The notes under the pieces were generated by a model. The model saw only the letters and a program-made list of their open reading frames with translations. It was not told the DNA's origin and did not search any database. From Candidatus Mycolicibacterium alkanivorans (GTDB lineage: Bacteria > Actinomycetota > Actinomycetes > Mycobacteriales > Mycobacteriaceae), in assembly GCF_022760805.1 (NCBI RefSeq), contig NZ_JAIVFL010000001.1, positions 930,001-994,000 on the forward strand: a stretch of 64,000 nt of DNA, written 5' to 3'. Of this stretch, positions 47,983-56,460 are shown one piece after another (within the stretch, counting starts at the first letter, position 1; each line of letters begins with the position of its first letter). The translations under genes were made by a program, and so were the position numbers.

Positions 47983-48501
47983 CTACAGGTACTGCCCGGT
48001 CCCATGACCGGGCCCTCCGGGCATGGGACCGGGCTGACCCATGCCGGGCGGCAGCGCACCCTGGCCGCGCATGTGTTCCAACTGCGCGCGCGCAGCCATC
48101 TGCTGGGCGAACAGCGCGGTCTGGATGCCGTGGAACAGACCTTCCAGCCAGCCCACCAGCTGGGCTTGCGCGATGCGCAGTTCGGCATCCGAAGGCACCT
48201 TGTCTTCGGAGAACGGCAGCGCCAGGCGCTCCAGCTCCTCGCGGAGTTCGGGAGCCAGGCCGTCTTCGAGCTCGCGGATCGACGTGGCATGGATCTCCCG
48301 CAGCCGGCTGCGGCTCGCCTCGTCCAGCGGTGCGGCGCGCACCTCCTCGAGCAGCTGCTTGATCATGGTGCCAATCCGCATCACCTTGGCCGGCTGCTCG
48401 ACCAGGTCGGTGATCGAGCGCTCGTCCTCGTCGTCCCGCGCCTGCTCGGCGTCGGGACTGCTAATGATCTCGATGTTGTCGTCGTCGGCATTGGTCGTCA
48501 T
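47983..48501 (-). CDS. bpa: Bacterial proteasome activator Bpa (PafE)
   Basis: ATP-independent activator that forms a dodecameric ring and opens the 20S proteasome gate. 172 residues: acidic disordered N terminus (to about 30), a four-helix region (about 35-145), a Gly/Pro-rich tail, and the decisive C-terminal GQYL that docks into the proteasome alpha ring. Located, as in M. tuberculosis (Rv3780), just upstream of the wzt operon. Confidence 0.93.
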   Translation of the reverse strand: MTTNADDDNIEIISSPDAEQARDDEDERSITDLVEQPAKVMRIGTMIKQLLEEVRAAPLDEASRSRLREIHATSIRELEDGLAPELREELERLALPFSEDKVPSDAELRIAQAQLVGWLEGLFHGIQTALFAQQMAARAQLEHMRGQGALPPGMGQPGPMPGGPGHGTGQYL

Positions 48502-48529
48502 GCGGTGAGCATTCCCTCTGGTCCCAGGT

Positions 48530-50506
48530 TCATTGGGGGTCCGCCGGTACAGGTCCGCGCCATTCGTAGATGCGGGCCTCGCCGTTGTCGTAGATCTTCG
48601 CCCACGACTTGGACTTGCCTAGTGACACTAGTCCGTCCGGCATCACGAACCCGCGGACCACCCGGCTACCGGTCAGCACGTAGCGGATGTTCAGTGCCTT
48701 GACCGCCTCGGCGATCCGTTGATCGTGGTCGGCGTCGTCGGCGTAGGCCCAGAAGATGAAGCGGTTGTAGCCCGGCCCCTGCTGCACCGGGTAGTCGTAG
48801 TGCGTCCACAGCGGATGCAGATCCGCCACCGCGTACATCCAGGCTGTGCCGTCGGTGTTGGCATTGCCGATCAGGGTGTCGTGGGCGCCCGGAAGCGTGG
48901 CCAGATGGGCCATCGCCTGTAGGAGTTTGTCGTCGACCATCACCCGGTCGTACTTCTCGCCCATCAGGTGGCGATGCCGCGGGAAGTAATGCCACGTGAG
49001 TCCGAACACGACGGCGATGAGGAACACCGCCGTCGCGCCGATCCAGAATCCCCGGTCGGGGTCCCGGTCGGACAGTCGCCGGGTCAGCCGCCGCGCTCCC
49101 GCCACCACCAGCAGCGCCAGCGACCACAGCGCGACACCGGCCATCGGGGCCAGCAGCATGGTGACCACCGCAGACAGCCGGCGCGGGTCGCTGTAGAACA
49201 GGTCGCTGTACCTGCCGGTGATCGCCCCGACCTGGCCGCCGAACGGTGCCGAGGAGTGCACGATCGAGATGACCAGCAGCGCCCACACCGCCGCCGGCCA
49301 CCAGATCCGCTTGATCAGCAGCAGAACAAAACCCGCGGCGGCCAGCGCGATGAGCAAGTTCTGGATCGGGAAGTCGTTGAGGTGGCGGGTGTGCTGGACG
49401 ATCGCGTCGAACAACGCCCGCTTGCGGCCCTGATGGGTCAGGAAGGCATGTCCGACGATGATCTCCGCCTGCTGCAGCACCCCGAGGAACTGCGGCAGTA
49501 GCACCGCCAACGTCGCCACCGCGATGGCGACCAGCGTCAGGAAGTCGCGCACCCGGCCGAGCACCGGTCGCCGAAGGGCGTCGAGTAGCCACCAGGCCAC
49601 CACGAACGTCACCACGACCACTCCGCCGGTGATGTGGACGGAGAACACCCCGATCAGCGCTATCACCGCCAGCGGGACGCGGTCGCGGTCGCGCAGTGCG
49701 GTGGTGACGAGCACGAAGGCCGGCACCGCGATGCCATAGGCGGCCATGTTGGGCATCGAGGCGGTGTCGAACTCCACGTAGGGCACCGAGGTGAACGACG
49801 CCGAGAGCGCGGCGGCGGTGGCGGCCGCCCCTGCGGTGCGCCATTCGGCGGTGCGGCTGCGCAGCAGCTGCCACGTGAGCAGCGCCGCGCTGAGCGGGAA
49901 CAGCCAGACCGCTGCAGCCAGTGAGGTCAGTGTGTAGGCGGTGGTGGGCGCCGCACCGGTGAGCTGGGCCAGCACGGCACCGAGGGCGTGGAACGTCGAC
50001 GGGTAGTAGAGCGCGGCGTGGGTCTCGACGTTGCGCAATTCACCCATGTGGGTCGGCGACGCCTGGCCGGTGTCCAGGATGAAGCGGATGGTGTTGGCAT
50101 GCCAGACGGCGTCCCAGGTGCTTGGGACCGATTGCCAGTGCGGCATCCCGCGCCAGGCCGCATAGCCGATGGCGAGCGCGCCGATCACCACGCCCGCGGC
50201 CACCGTCAGGGCGGGCCGCACCCCGACCGGGGGAGCCTCGGTGTCGCGGTCGCGGAACCGAGCCAGCAGAATCCGCAAACCCAGGACGATTGCCGCGACA
50301 ACAATCAGAGCGGCCAGTGCGGTCAGCGCGTTCCACGGAATCCCGACGGCGCCGAACGGGACGATGGCCAGCCCCACAACGCCGTACGTCAGCACCGGGC
50401 CGACGGCGAGCGCGACGGGCCAGCTCAGCCGCCCCGCCCGCGCCACGACGGCACCCGGCAGGGTCAGCAACAGGACCGCGATCAGGACGCCGAACCCGAA
50501 GTTCAC
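48530..50506 (-). CDS. Polytopic GT-C-like membrane protein (Rv3779-like)
   Basis: 658-residue protein with about 14 membrane helices and a C-terminal extracytoplasmic domain. The stretch STWDAVWHANTIRFILDTG with DxxxHxN is in the first large loop, the usual acidic site of GT-C enzymes. The homologue Rv3779 has been reported to take part in polyprenyl-phosphomannose synthesis; that assignment is recalled and rests on few studies. 28 bases upstream of bpa on the same strand, and divergent from the Rv3778c-like gene. Confidence 0.8.
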   Translation of the reverse strand: MNFGFGVLIAVLLLTLPGAVVARAGRLSWPVALAVGPVLTYGVVGLAIVPFGAVGIPWNALTALAALIVVAAIVLGLRILLARFRDRDTEAPPVGVRPALTVAAGVVIGALAIGYAAWRGMPHWQSVPSTWDAVWHANTIRFILDTGQASPTHMGELRNVETHAALYYPSTFHALGAVLAQLTGAAPTTAYTLTSLAAAVWLFPLSAALLTWQLLRSRTAEWRTAGAAATAAALSASFTSVPYVEFDTASMPNMAAYGIAVPAFVLVTTALRDRDRVPLAVIALIGVFSVHITGGVVVVTFVVAWWLLDALRRPVLGRVRDFLTLVAIAVATLAVLLPQFLGVLQQAEIIVGHAFLTHQGRKRALFDAIVQHTRHLNDFPIQNLLIALAAAGFVLLLIKRIWWPAAVWALLVISIVHSSAPFGGQVGAITGRYSDLFYSDPRRLSAVVTMLLAPMAGVALWSLALLVVAGARRLTRRLSDRDPDRGFWIGATAVFLIAVVFGLTWHYFPRHRHLMGEKYDRVMVDDKLLQAMAHLATLPGAHDTLIGNANTDGTAWMYAVADLHPLWTHYDYPVQQGPGYNRFIFWAYADDADHDQRIAEAVKALNIRYVLTGSRVVRGFVMPDGLVSLGKSKSWAKIYDNGEARIYEWRGPVPADPQ

Positions 50507-50614
50507 TGGACTAGTATGGCTGCCCAGGTGACCCTGGCCTCAGGCCGTCGGCGGGGGCCGGAGGCACCATCGCTGTTCCGGCAGCGAAATCACTGACGCT
50601 TGAAGGTGGACTGC

Positions 50615-51811
50615 ATGCCGTACGACGTTGCCCGGGTGCGTGGTCTGCACCCTGCGCTGGGCGACGGTTGGATGCGCTTCGACGCTCAGGCCGGGATGTT
50701 GATTCCCGAGTCGGTGGCGACCACGGTGTCGACGGCGTTCCGGGGTTCGGCCACCAACATCGCCAGCCCGCATCCATCGGCCCGACGCAGCGTGGCGGTG
50801 CTCGACGCGGCGCGCCAGGCCATTGCCGACCTGGTCAACGGCGACCCCGCCGGAGTGGTGCTCGGCGCCGACCGTTCAATCCTGCTGACCTCGCTGGCCG
50901 ACGCGTCCTCGTCGCGGGCCGGCATCGGTTACGAGGTGGTGGTGAGCCGGCTCGACGACGAGGCGAACATCGCTCCGTGGCTTCGCGCGGCCAACCGCTA
51001 TGGCGCCAAAGTGAAATGGGCCGAGGTCGACATCGAGACCGGCGAGCTGCCGGCCTGGCAGTGGGAGAGCCTGATCACCCCGCCCACCCGGTTGGTGGCG
51101 ATGACCACGGCGTCCTCGACATTGGGGACGATCACCGACATCGGGGCCGTCACCAAGCTCATGCACGACGTCGGCGGTCTGGTGGTGGTCGATCACTCCG
51201 CGGCGGCTCCCTATCAACTGCTCGACATCAACGAGGTCGAGGCCGACGTGGTGGTGCTCAACGCGCCTGCCTGGGGCGGTCCGCCGATCGGCGCGCTGGT
51301 GTTCCGCAACCCGTCGCTGATCGACTCGTTCGGCTCGGTGTCGATGAATCCGCACGCCAGTGGGCCTGCCCGCCTGGAACTGGGCGGCCACCAGTACGGC
51401 ATGCTCGCCGGGGTGGTGGCCAGCGTGGAATACCTTGCCGCGCTGGACGAGTCGGCGCGTGGCAGCCGGCGCGAAAGACTCGCGGTGTCGATGCGATCCG
51501 CGGCCGGCTACCTTGGCCAGCTGTTCGACTACCTGATGGCTTCGCTGCGCTCCCTGCCGCTGGTGATGGTGATCGGCCACCCCGAAGTGCACATCCCGGT
51601 CATCAGCTTCGCCGTCACCGGTGTGCCCGCCGAGCGGGTGGTTCAGCGGCTGGCCGACAACGGGATCCTGGCGATCTGCAATGCCAACTCGCGCGTGCTC
51701 GACCTCCTCGGGGTCAACGACATCGGCGGTGCGGTGACCATCGGGCTGGCGCACTATTCGACGATGGGCGAGGTCGACCAGCTGGTGCGCGCCCTGGCGT
51801 CGCTGGGCTGA
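50615..51811 (+). CDS. Class V aminotransferase / cysteine-desulfurase-like protein lacking the PLP lysine (Rv3778c-like)
   Basis: 398 residues from ATG 50615, placed after GAAGGTGGA; a TTG five codons upstream is less likely. The fold is that of class V aminotransferases: N-terminal [13 protein letters not shown] and the cofactor aspartate in [10 protein letters not shown]. At the site where SufS/CsdA have SGHK, this protein reads [13 protein letters not shown], with Ala224 in place of the Schiff-base lysine. It therefore cannot form the normal internal aldimine. From memory M. tuberculosis Rv3778c has the same change, so it is a family trait, not a local mutation. Reaction unknown; a structural, binding or non-PLP role is possible. 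Confidence 0.8.
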   Translation: MPYDVARVRGLHPALGDGWMRFDAQAGMLIPESVATTVSTAFRGSATNIASPHPSARRSVAVLDAARQAIADLVNGDPAGVVLGADRSILLTSLADASSSRAGIGYEVVVSRLDDEANIAPWLRAANRYGAKVKWAEVDIETGELPAWQWESLITPPTRLVAMTTASSTLGTITDIGAVTKLMHDVGGLVVVDHSAAAPYQLLDINEVEADVVVLNAPAWGGPPIGALVFRNPSLIDSFGSVSMNPHASGPARLELGGHQYGMLAGVVASVEYLAALDESARGSRRERLAVSMRSAAGYLGQLFDYLMASLRSLPLVMVIGHPEVHIPVISFAVTGVPAERVVQRLADNGILAICNANSRVLDLLGVNDIGGAVTIGLAHYSTMGEVDQLVRALASLG

Positions 51812-51814
51812 CGC

Positions 51815-52798
51815 TCACTCGCTGACGGTCAGCAACACCTTGCCGTAGGCGTCGCCGGTGGCCAGCGCGCGATGGGCGTCGGCCGCCTGCTCGATGGGAT
51901 ACCGCGCGCCGACGATCGGACGCACCAGGCCGTCGCCGATCATCGGCCAGACGGAGGCCACGACGGCGTCGACGATGGTGCTCTTGCCGTGGGCACCGCC
52001 GACGTGCCTGCCGCGCAGCGCGGTGCCGATGACGCGCAACCGCTTGCCGATCAGCTTGCCGATGTTCAACTCGCCCTTGACCCCGCCCTGCATACCGATG
52101 ATGACCAGTCGGCCGTCGAGAGCCAGGGCGTCGAGGTTCCGGTCGAGGTAGGCCGCCCCCATGATGTCGAGAATTACGTTGGCGCCGATGCCGCCGGTGG
52201 CCTCGCGGACCCGCTCGACAAAATCTTCGTCTCGGTAAGAAATGAGAATTTCGGCGCCCAATTCAGCGCAAAGACCGAGTTTGGCTCGAGAGCCTGCAGT
52301 TACCGCAATGCGATTGCCAAGGGCGCGGGCCACCTGGATGGCGTGGGTGCCGATGCCGCTGGCGCCGCCGTGGACCAACAGGAACTCACCGGGAGCCAGG
52401 TGCGCGGTCATGACGAGGTTGGACCAGACGGTGCACGCCACCTCCGGCAGGGCGGCGGCGTCGTGCAGGCCCACCCCGGGCGGCAGGGGCATCACCTGGC
52501 CGGCAGGCACCGCTACGTACTCGGCGTAGCCACCGCCGGCCAGTAGCGCGCAAACCTCTTGTCCCACCTTCCATTCCGTGACCCCACCGCCGACTGCCGC
52601 CACGACTCCGGAGACCTCGAGCCCGAGGATGTCGCTGGCTCCCGCTGGCGGCGGGTAATTGCCGGCTGCCTGCAGCAGATCCGCCCGGTTCACACCCGCC
52701 GCGCTGACCTTGATCAAGACCTCGCCGAGCTCGGGCACGACGTCCGGGACCTCCTGCCACAACAGCTGGTCGGCGGACTCGGCGACGATGGCGTACAT
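51815..52798 (-). CDS. NAD(P)H:quinone oxidoreductase (zinc-free MDR family)
   Basis: 327-residue medium-chain reductase of the quinone oxidoreductase group. N-terminal GroES-like part has GVNRADLLQAAGNYPPP; nucleotide site VHGGASGIGTHAIQVA replaces the GxGxxG of zinc alcohol dehydrogenases. No zinc ligand cluster is seen. Convergent with the Rv3778c-like gene (3-base gap) and divergent from marR (63-base gap), whose product probably controls it through the shared operator region. Confidence 0.9.
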   Translation of the reverse strand: MYAIVAESADQLLWQEVPDVVPELGEVLIKVSAAGVNRADLLQAAGNYPPPAGASDILGLEVSGVVAAVGGGVTEWKVGQEVCALLAGGGYAEYVAVPAGQVMPLPPGVGLHDAAALPEVACTVWSNLVMTAHLAPGEFLLVHGGASGIGTHAIQVARALGNRIAVTAGSRAKLGLCAELGAEILISYRDEDFVERVREATGGIGANVILDIMGAAYLDRNLDALALDGRLVIIGMQGGVKGELNIGKLIGKRLRVIGTALRGRHVGGAHGKSTIVDAVVASVWPMIGDGLVRPIVGARYPIEQAADAHRALATGDAYGKVLLTVSE

Positions 52799-52806
52799 GC
52801 GCTAAA

Positions 52807-52841
52807 CGGTACTACCGGTCATTTTCACCTCGAACTCGGTA
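52807..52841. promoter_or_regulatory. Candidate MarR operator between qor and marR
   Basis: Inverted repeat CGGTA-C-TACCG (52807-52817), 9-19 bases before the qor start, plus a third CGGTA half-site at 52837-52841, 9 bases before the marR -10 box. The layout fits autoregulation and control of qor. Confidence 0.5.
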
Positions 52842-52849
52842 GCGTCGCT

Positions 52850-52855
52850 TACGAT
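52850..52855 (+). promoter_or_regulatory. -10 box for a leaderless marR transcript
   Basis: TACGAT lies exactly at -12 to -7 if transcription starts at the A of the marR ATG (52862), the usual geometry of mycobacterial leaderless genes. Confidence 0.5.
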
Positions 52856-52861
52856 TGCGCT

Positions 52862-53374
52862 ATGGGAGGGGTTATTGCGGGGCGGACCGCTAGTGAAATG
52901 CCGGGTTTGGATATTGCTGAGCAACGTTCTTGGCAGAATTTTTTGGACGCGGCACTACGACTTTATGGAACGTTGAATCGAGGCTTGGTCGACGAGCACA
53001 AGCTGACACTCGTCGACGTCCGGTTATTGGCGATCCTGGCGACCTCCGAGGCCGGTTCGGCACGGATGGGGGATCTGGCCGAGCAGCTCATGTCGTTGCC
53101 GAGTCGGGTGACACGTCAGATCCGTCGGCTGGAGACGGCCGGACTGGTGCGCCGTGATGCCAGCCCGGACGACGGCCGCGGAGTTCTCGCCAGCATCACC
53201 GGCAGGGGCCGCGAGGTCGTCGAGGAAGCGATGCTGACGTACGCCAGGGGAGTGCGCGAGAACTTCCTTGGCCCGCTGTCGCGGCCGCAGATGGCCGCGA
53301 TGGGCGAGAACTGCCGGCGGATCAGCGCCTCGCTGAAGGTCAGCGGTGCCTCGGCCAAGTTCGGCCGCGTCTGA
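52862..53374 (+). CDS. MarR-family transcriptional regulator
   Basis: 170-residue winged-helix repressor-type protein. The DNA-binding region is about residues 58-115 (MGDLAEQLMSLPSRVTRQIRRLE, then the wing RRDASPDDGRGVLASITGRG). ATG 52862 is chosen because a -10 box sits at leaderless spacing; an internal ATG at 52898 is the alternative. Divergent from a quinone reductase, a common MarR target. Inducing ligand unknown. Confidence 0.88.
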   Translation: MGGVIAGRTASEMPGLDIAEQRSWQNFLDAALRLYGTLNRGLVDEHKLTLVDVRLLAILATSEAGSARMGDLAEQLMSLPSRVTRQIRRLETAGLVRRDASPDDGRGVLASITGRGREVVEEAMLTYARGVRENFLGPLSRPQMAAMGENCRRISASLKVSGASAKFGRV

Positions 53375-53419
53375 CCGGGCACTGGAGTTGCTGCACCGCT
53401 CACCGCTACGCTTGTCGGC

Positions 53420-53506
53420 GGTGGCGTGGCAGAGCGGCCTAATGCACTCGCCTTGAAAGCGAGAGACGGCTAACACCGTCCGGGGGTTCAAATCCCTCCG
53501 CCACCG
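53420..53506 (+). tRNA. tRNA-Ser (anticodon TGA)
   Basis: 87 bases; acceptor arm GGTGGCG/CGCCACC, discriminator G, anticodon stem CTCGC/GCGAG around loop CTTGAAA (anticodon 53454-53456), long variable arm (class II), T-loop GTTCAAATC. No CCA encoded. Confidence 0.95.
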
Positions 53507-53663
53507 CTGCTCGCGCTGCGCGGTGCTTCCCCAGCGTCATGTCACCGAAGCTCTGTCCGAGCTGCCCGAACAACCAGACTGTGCGGTGGGCAGTGATGAT
53601 GGACGGCTACACCGCACGTCCAAGGCGGTTCCGGCCATCGAGGTGGGCAAGTAGTCGGGGCGG

Positions 53664-54488
53664 CTATTCGCCGGTGAACTCGGGATTGCGCTTGGCGAAC
53701 ATCGCCGACATCGCTTCGGTGAGGTCCTTGGATGCCAGGAACGCGGAATTCCAGGCCGCGACGTAGCGCAGGCTGGCGGAGACGTCGGCGGTGCGCTGTT
53801 CGTCGAGGACGTCCTTGATGCCGTGCACCACCAGCGGGGAGTTGGCGGCGATCTCTGCGGCGGTGGCGTGTGCGGCGGCCAGGCTGGCTTCGGCATCGTC
53901 GAAGACGTCGTTGACCAAGCCGATCTTCTCGGCACGCGCGGCGTCGATGTCCTTGCCGGTCAGCGCCAACTCCCGCAGGTGCCCGTCGTTCAGGATGTAG
54001 GGCAGCCGGGCGAGGCTGCCCACGTCGGCGACGATGGAGAGCTTCACCTCGCGCACGGAGAACTTCGCGTCGGCACTCGCGTAGCGGATGTCCGCGGCAC
54101 TGATCAGGTCCACGCCGCCGCCGATGCACCAGCCGTGTATCGACGCGACGGTCGGCGTGCGGCAGTCGGCGACGGCGGTGATGGACTGCTGCATCTGCTT
54201 GAGCCGGGTGTGGAACTCCGCGCGGGGGCGTGCCGAGAGTTCGCCGCCCATCATTCCCGACAGGGTGTCGCCCATGGCCACCAGATCCAGCCCGTAGCTG
54301 AAGTTGTGGCCCGAGCCGGTCAGCACGATCGCGCGGACTTCGGGGTCGGCATCGAGCTCGGCGAAGACCACCGGCATCTCGGCCCAGAAGGCCGGCCCCA
54401 TGGCGTTGCCCTTGCCGGGGCCGATCAGCGTCACCTGTGCGACGTTGTCCTTCACCTCGACAGTGAGGGATTCGTAGGGCTCGCTCAT
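53664..54488 (-). CDS. echA21: Enoyl-CoA hydratase/isomerase-family protein (EchA21-like)
   Basis: 274 residues, equal in length to M. tuberculosis EchA21 (Rv3774), and in the same neighbourhood. Crotonase fold: oxyanion-hole segments FSYGLDL (around 63-69) and IHGWCIGGGVDL (around 117-128). Glutamate VREVKLSI and Asp in VADVGSL are at dienoyl-CoA isomerase-like positions, so it may be an isomerase and not a hydratase. Substrate unknown; cytosolic. Confidence 0.9.
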   Translation of the reverse strand: MSEPYESLTVEVKDNVAQVTLIGPGKGNAMGPAFWAEMPVVFAELDADPEVRAIVLTGSGHNFSYGLDLVAMGDTLSGMMGGELSARPRAEFHTRLKQMQQSITAVADCRTPTVASIHGWCIGGGVDLISAADIRYASADAKFSVREVKLSIVADVGSLARLPYILNDGHLRELALTGKDIDAARAEKIGLVNDVFDDAEASLAAAHATAAEIAANSPLVVHGIKDVLDEQRTADVSASLRYVAAWNSAFLASKDLTEAMSAMFAKRNPEFTGE

Positions 54489-54510
54489 GGCACGAGGCTA
54501 CGACGTGGCC

Positions 54511-54860
54511 TCACTCCAGCGTCACCTGGGGGCGTCGCGTCGCGATCCCGGCACCGAGGGCGAAGAAGGCGACCAGCAGGGCGACGACGCCAACGCGAGG
54601 TAGGTCGCCCGCGGAATGGTGCGCAGCGGATCGCGGGCCTCGTCGCGGAACACCGCGGTTGCCTCGAACCCGATGAAGCTCAGGATCGCGAATAGCAGCG
54701 CGATACCCGGTGCGCCCGAGACGATTTCGGACGGTGCGACGATGCCGGTGGACAACCCCTCGTGGCCACCGGTGAAGATGACGGCGCGTCGAGCGCCAGC
54801 ACGATCGCGACCTCACCGATCAACAGGACGCCGAGGACGTCGCCGAACTGGCGGCGGATT
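54511..54860 (-). pseudogene. Remnant of an APC-family amino-acid permease
   Basis: Fragments of a permease appear in successive frames on the minus strand: FGDVLGVLLIGEVAIVLALD, then TGIVAPSEIVSGAPG with FIGFEATAVFRDEARDP, then ALLVAFFALGAG before a stop. At least two frameshifts and loss of both ends leave about 115 codons of a roughly 500-residue protein. It lies immediately after cysE, so a former role as an amino-acid transporter of the same island is conceivable but unproven. Confidence 0.7.
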
Positions 54861-54861
54861 C

Positions 54862-55446
54862 TCAGATGTACATGGCGGGATCGACGTAGGTCGTCGGATC
54901 TACAAGCTGTTCGCGCTGCTTCTCGGTGCGGGGACGCACGACCGCCGGGATGCCCGTGGCGATCGACCCAGCAGGCACGTCGTGGGTGACAACCGCGTTG
55001 GCGCCGACGGCGCTGTCGTCACCGATGTAGACCGGCCCCAGCACCTTCGCGCCGGCGCCGATGGTGACCCGGTTACCGAGGGTAGGATGGCGCTTGCCGT
55101 GTTCCAGCGACCGGCCGCCGAGCGTCACACCGTGATAGACCATCACGTCGTCGCCGATCTCGGTGGTCTCCCCGATCACCACACCCATGCCGTGGTCAAT
55201 GAAGAACCGGCGGCCGATGGTGGCCCCGGGATGGATTTCGATTCCGGTCAGGAAACGCGTCAGCTGGGAGAGCAACCGCGCCAGACCGCGCAGCGCAGGC
55301 CTAGCCCACAGCCGGTGCGTGAGCCGGTAGGACCAGATCGCGTGCAGGCCCGAGTAGACCAGGGCGTTCTCCAAGTCGCCGCGCGCGGCCGGATCGTGGC
55401 CCCTGGCATTGTCGAGATCCTCGCGCAGCGTCGACAGCAGACTCAC
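54862..55446 (-). CDS. cysE: Serine O-acetyltransferase CysE
   Basis: Makes O-acetylserine from serine and acetyl-CoA, the substrate of CysK. 194 residues: short helical N-terminal part, then left-handed beta-helix hexapeptide repeats from about 70 ([34 protein letters not shown]) with the catalytic Asp/His (DHGMG; YHG). The C terminus ends MYI: a terminal Ile is the residue that CysE inserts into the CysK active site in the cysteine synthase complex. Three bases downstream of cysK and clearly co-transcribed with it. Confidence 0.93.
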   Translation of the reverse strand: MSLLSTLREDLDNARGHDPAARGDLENALVYSGLHAIWSYRLTHRLWARPALRGLARLLSQLTRFLTGIEIHPGATIGRRFFIDHGMGVVIGETTEIGDDVMVYHGVTLGGRSLEHGKRHPTLGNRVTIGAGAKVLGPVYIGDDSAVGANAVVTHDVPAGSIATGIPAVVRPRTEKQREQLVDPTTYVDPAMYI

Positions 55447-55449
55447 GGA

Positions 55450-56385
55450 TCAATCCCGGATGTGTTCGTAGAGCACCGTGGAGATGTAGCGCTCGCCGTA
55501 GTCACAGACGACGGCGACGATCAGCTTGCCGGCGTTCTCGGGGCGCTTCGCGAGTTCCAGAGCGGCCCAGACGATCGCGCCCGACGAGATACCACCGAGA
55601 ATGCCTTCCTCGGTTCCCAGGTCGCGGGCTACCCGGACGGCATCGTCGAGCTCGACATCGATGATCTCGTCGTAGATGCTGCGGTCGAGCACCTCGGGTA
55701 CGAAGTTGGCGCCGATGCCCTGGATCTTGTGCGGTCCGGCCTGGCCCTCGGTCAGCAGCGGCGAGTCCTTCGGTTCGACCCCGACGATTTGGACCCCGGG
55801 CTTGCGTGACTTGAGGACATGCCCCACTCCGGTGATCGTGCCGCCGGTGCCGATTCCGGCGACGAAGATGTCGACCTTGCCGTCGGTGTCCGCCCAGACC
55901 TCCTCTGCGGTGGTCTTCTCGTGAATGGCCGGGTTGGCCGGGTTGGCGAACTGGTCGGCCGAGACCGCGTTGTCGGTCTCGGCGATGATCTGCTTGGCCC
56001 GGGCCACCGCGCCGGCCATGCCCTCCGAGCCGGGGGTGAGCACGATTTCGGCGCCGTAGGCGCGCAGCATCACACGCCGCTCGGTGGACATCGTCTCGGG
56101 CATGGTGAGGAGCACCTTGTAGCCGCGGGCCGCGCCGATCATGGCCAGCGCGATGCCGGTGTTCCCGCTGGTGGCCTCGACGATGGTGCCGCCGGGCTTG
56201 AGCTCGCCGGCCGCTTCGGCGGCGTCGATGATCGCCACCCCGATGCGGTCCTTGACGCTGTTGGCCGGGTTGTAGAACTCGAGCTTGACGGTGACGTCGG
56301 CGCCGAGGCCCTTGGTCAACTGGTTGAGCCGGACCAGGGGTGTGCGGCCGATCAGCTCGCTGACGTTGGCGTAGATCTTGCCCAT
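55450..56385 (-). CDS. cysK: O-acetylserine sulfhydrylase (cysteine synthase) CysK
   Basis: PLP enzyme that makes cysteine from O-acetylserine and sulfide. 311 residues from ATG 56385 with AAGGGA upstream; a frame extension of 12 codons is not used. PLP lysine in NSVKDRIG (Lys44), substrate loop TSGNTGIA, phosphate loop GTGGTITG. It follows the cysteine desulfurase gene on the same strand (75-base gap) and precedes cysE by 3 bases, so it supplies cysteine to the desulfurase stored in the encapsulin. Confidence 0.95.
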   Translation of the reverse strand: MGKIYANVSELIGRTPLVRLNQLTKGLGADVTVKLEFYNPANSVKDRIGVAIIDAAEAAGELKPGGTIVEATSGNTGIALAMIGAARGYKVLLTMPETMSTERRVMLRAYGAEIVLTPGSEGMAGAVARAKQIIAETDNAVSADQFANPANPAIHEKTTAEEVWADTDGKVDIFVAGIGTGGTITGVGHVLKSRKPGVQIVGVEPKDSPLLTEGQAGPHKIQGIGANFVPEVLDRSIYDEIIDVELDDAVRVARDLGTEEGILGGISSGAIVWAALELAKRPENAGKLIVAVVCDYGERYISTVLYEHIRD

Positions 56386-56460
56386 GGTTGAGTGTCCCTT
56401 CTCGTGCGGTACCACCGACACTTCGCGGCGGAACAGTGTCGCGTCGTTCCGGCCGCGACG

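Noticed and set aside
51530..51555. Another copy of the 25-bp repeat in the Rv3778c-like gene
   Set aside because: Only a partial match (CTTCGCTGCGCTCCCTGCCG) and the protein there ([11 protein letters not shown]) looks family-conserved, so chance similarity is more likely.
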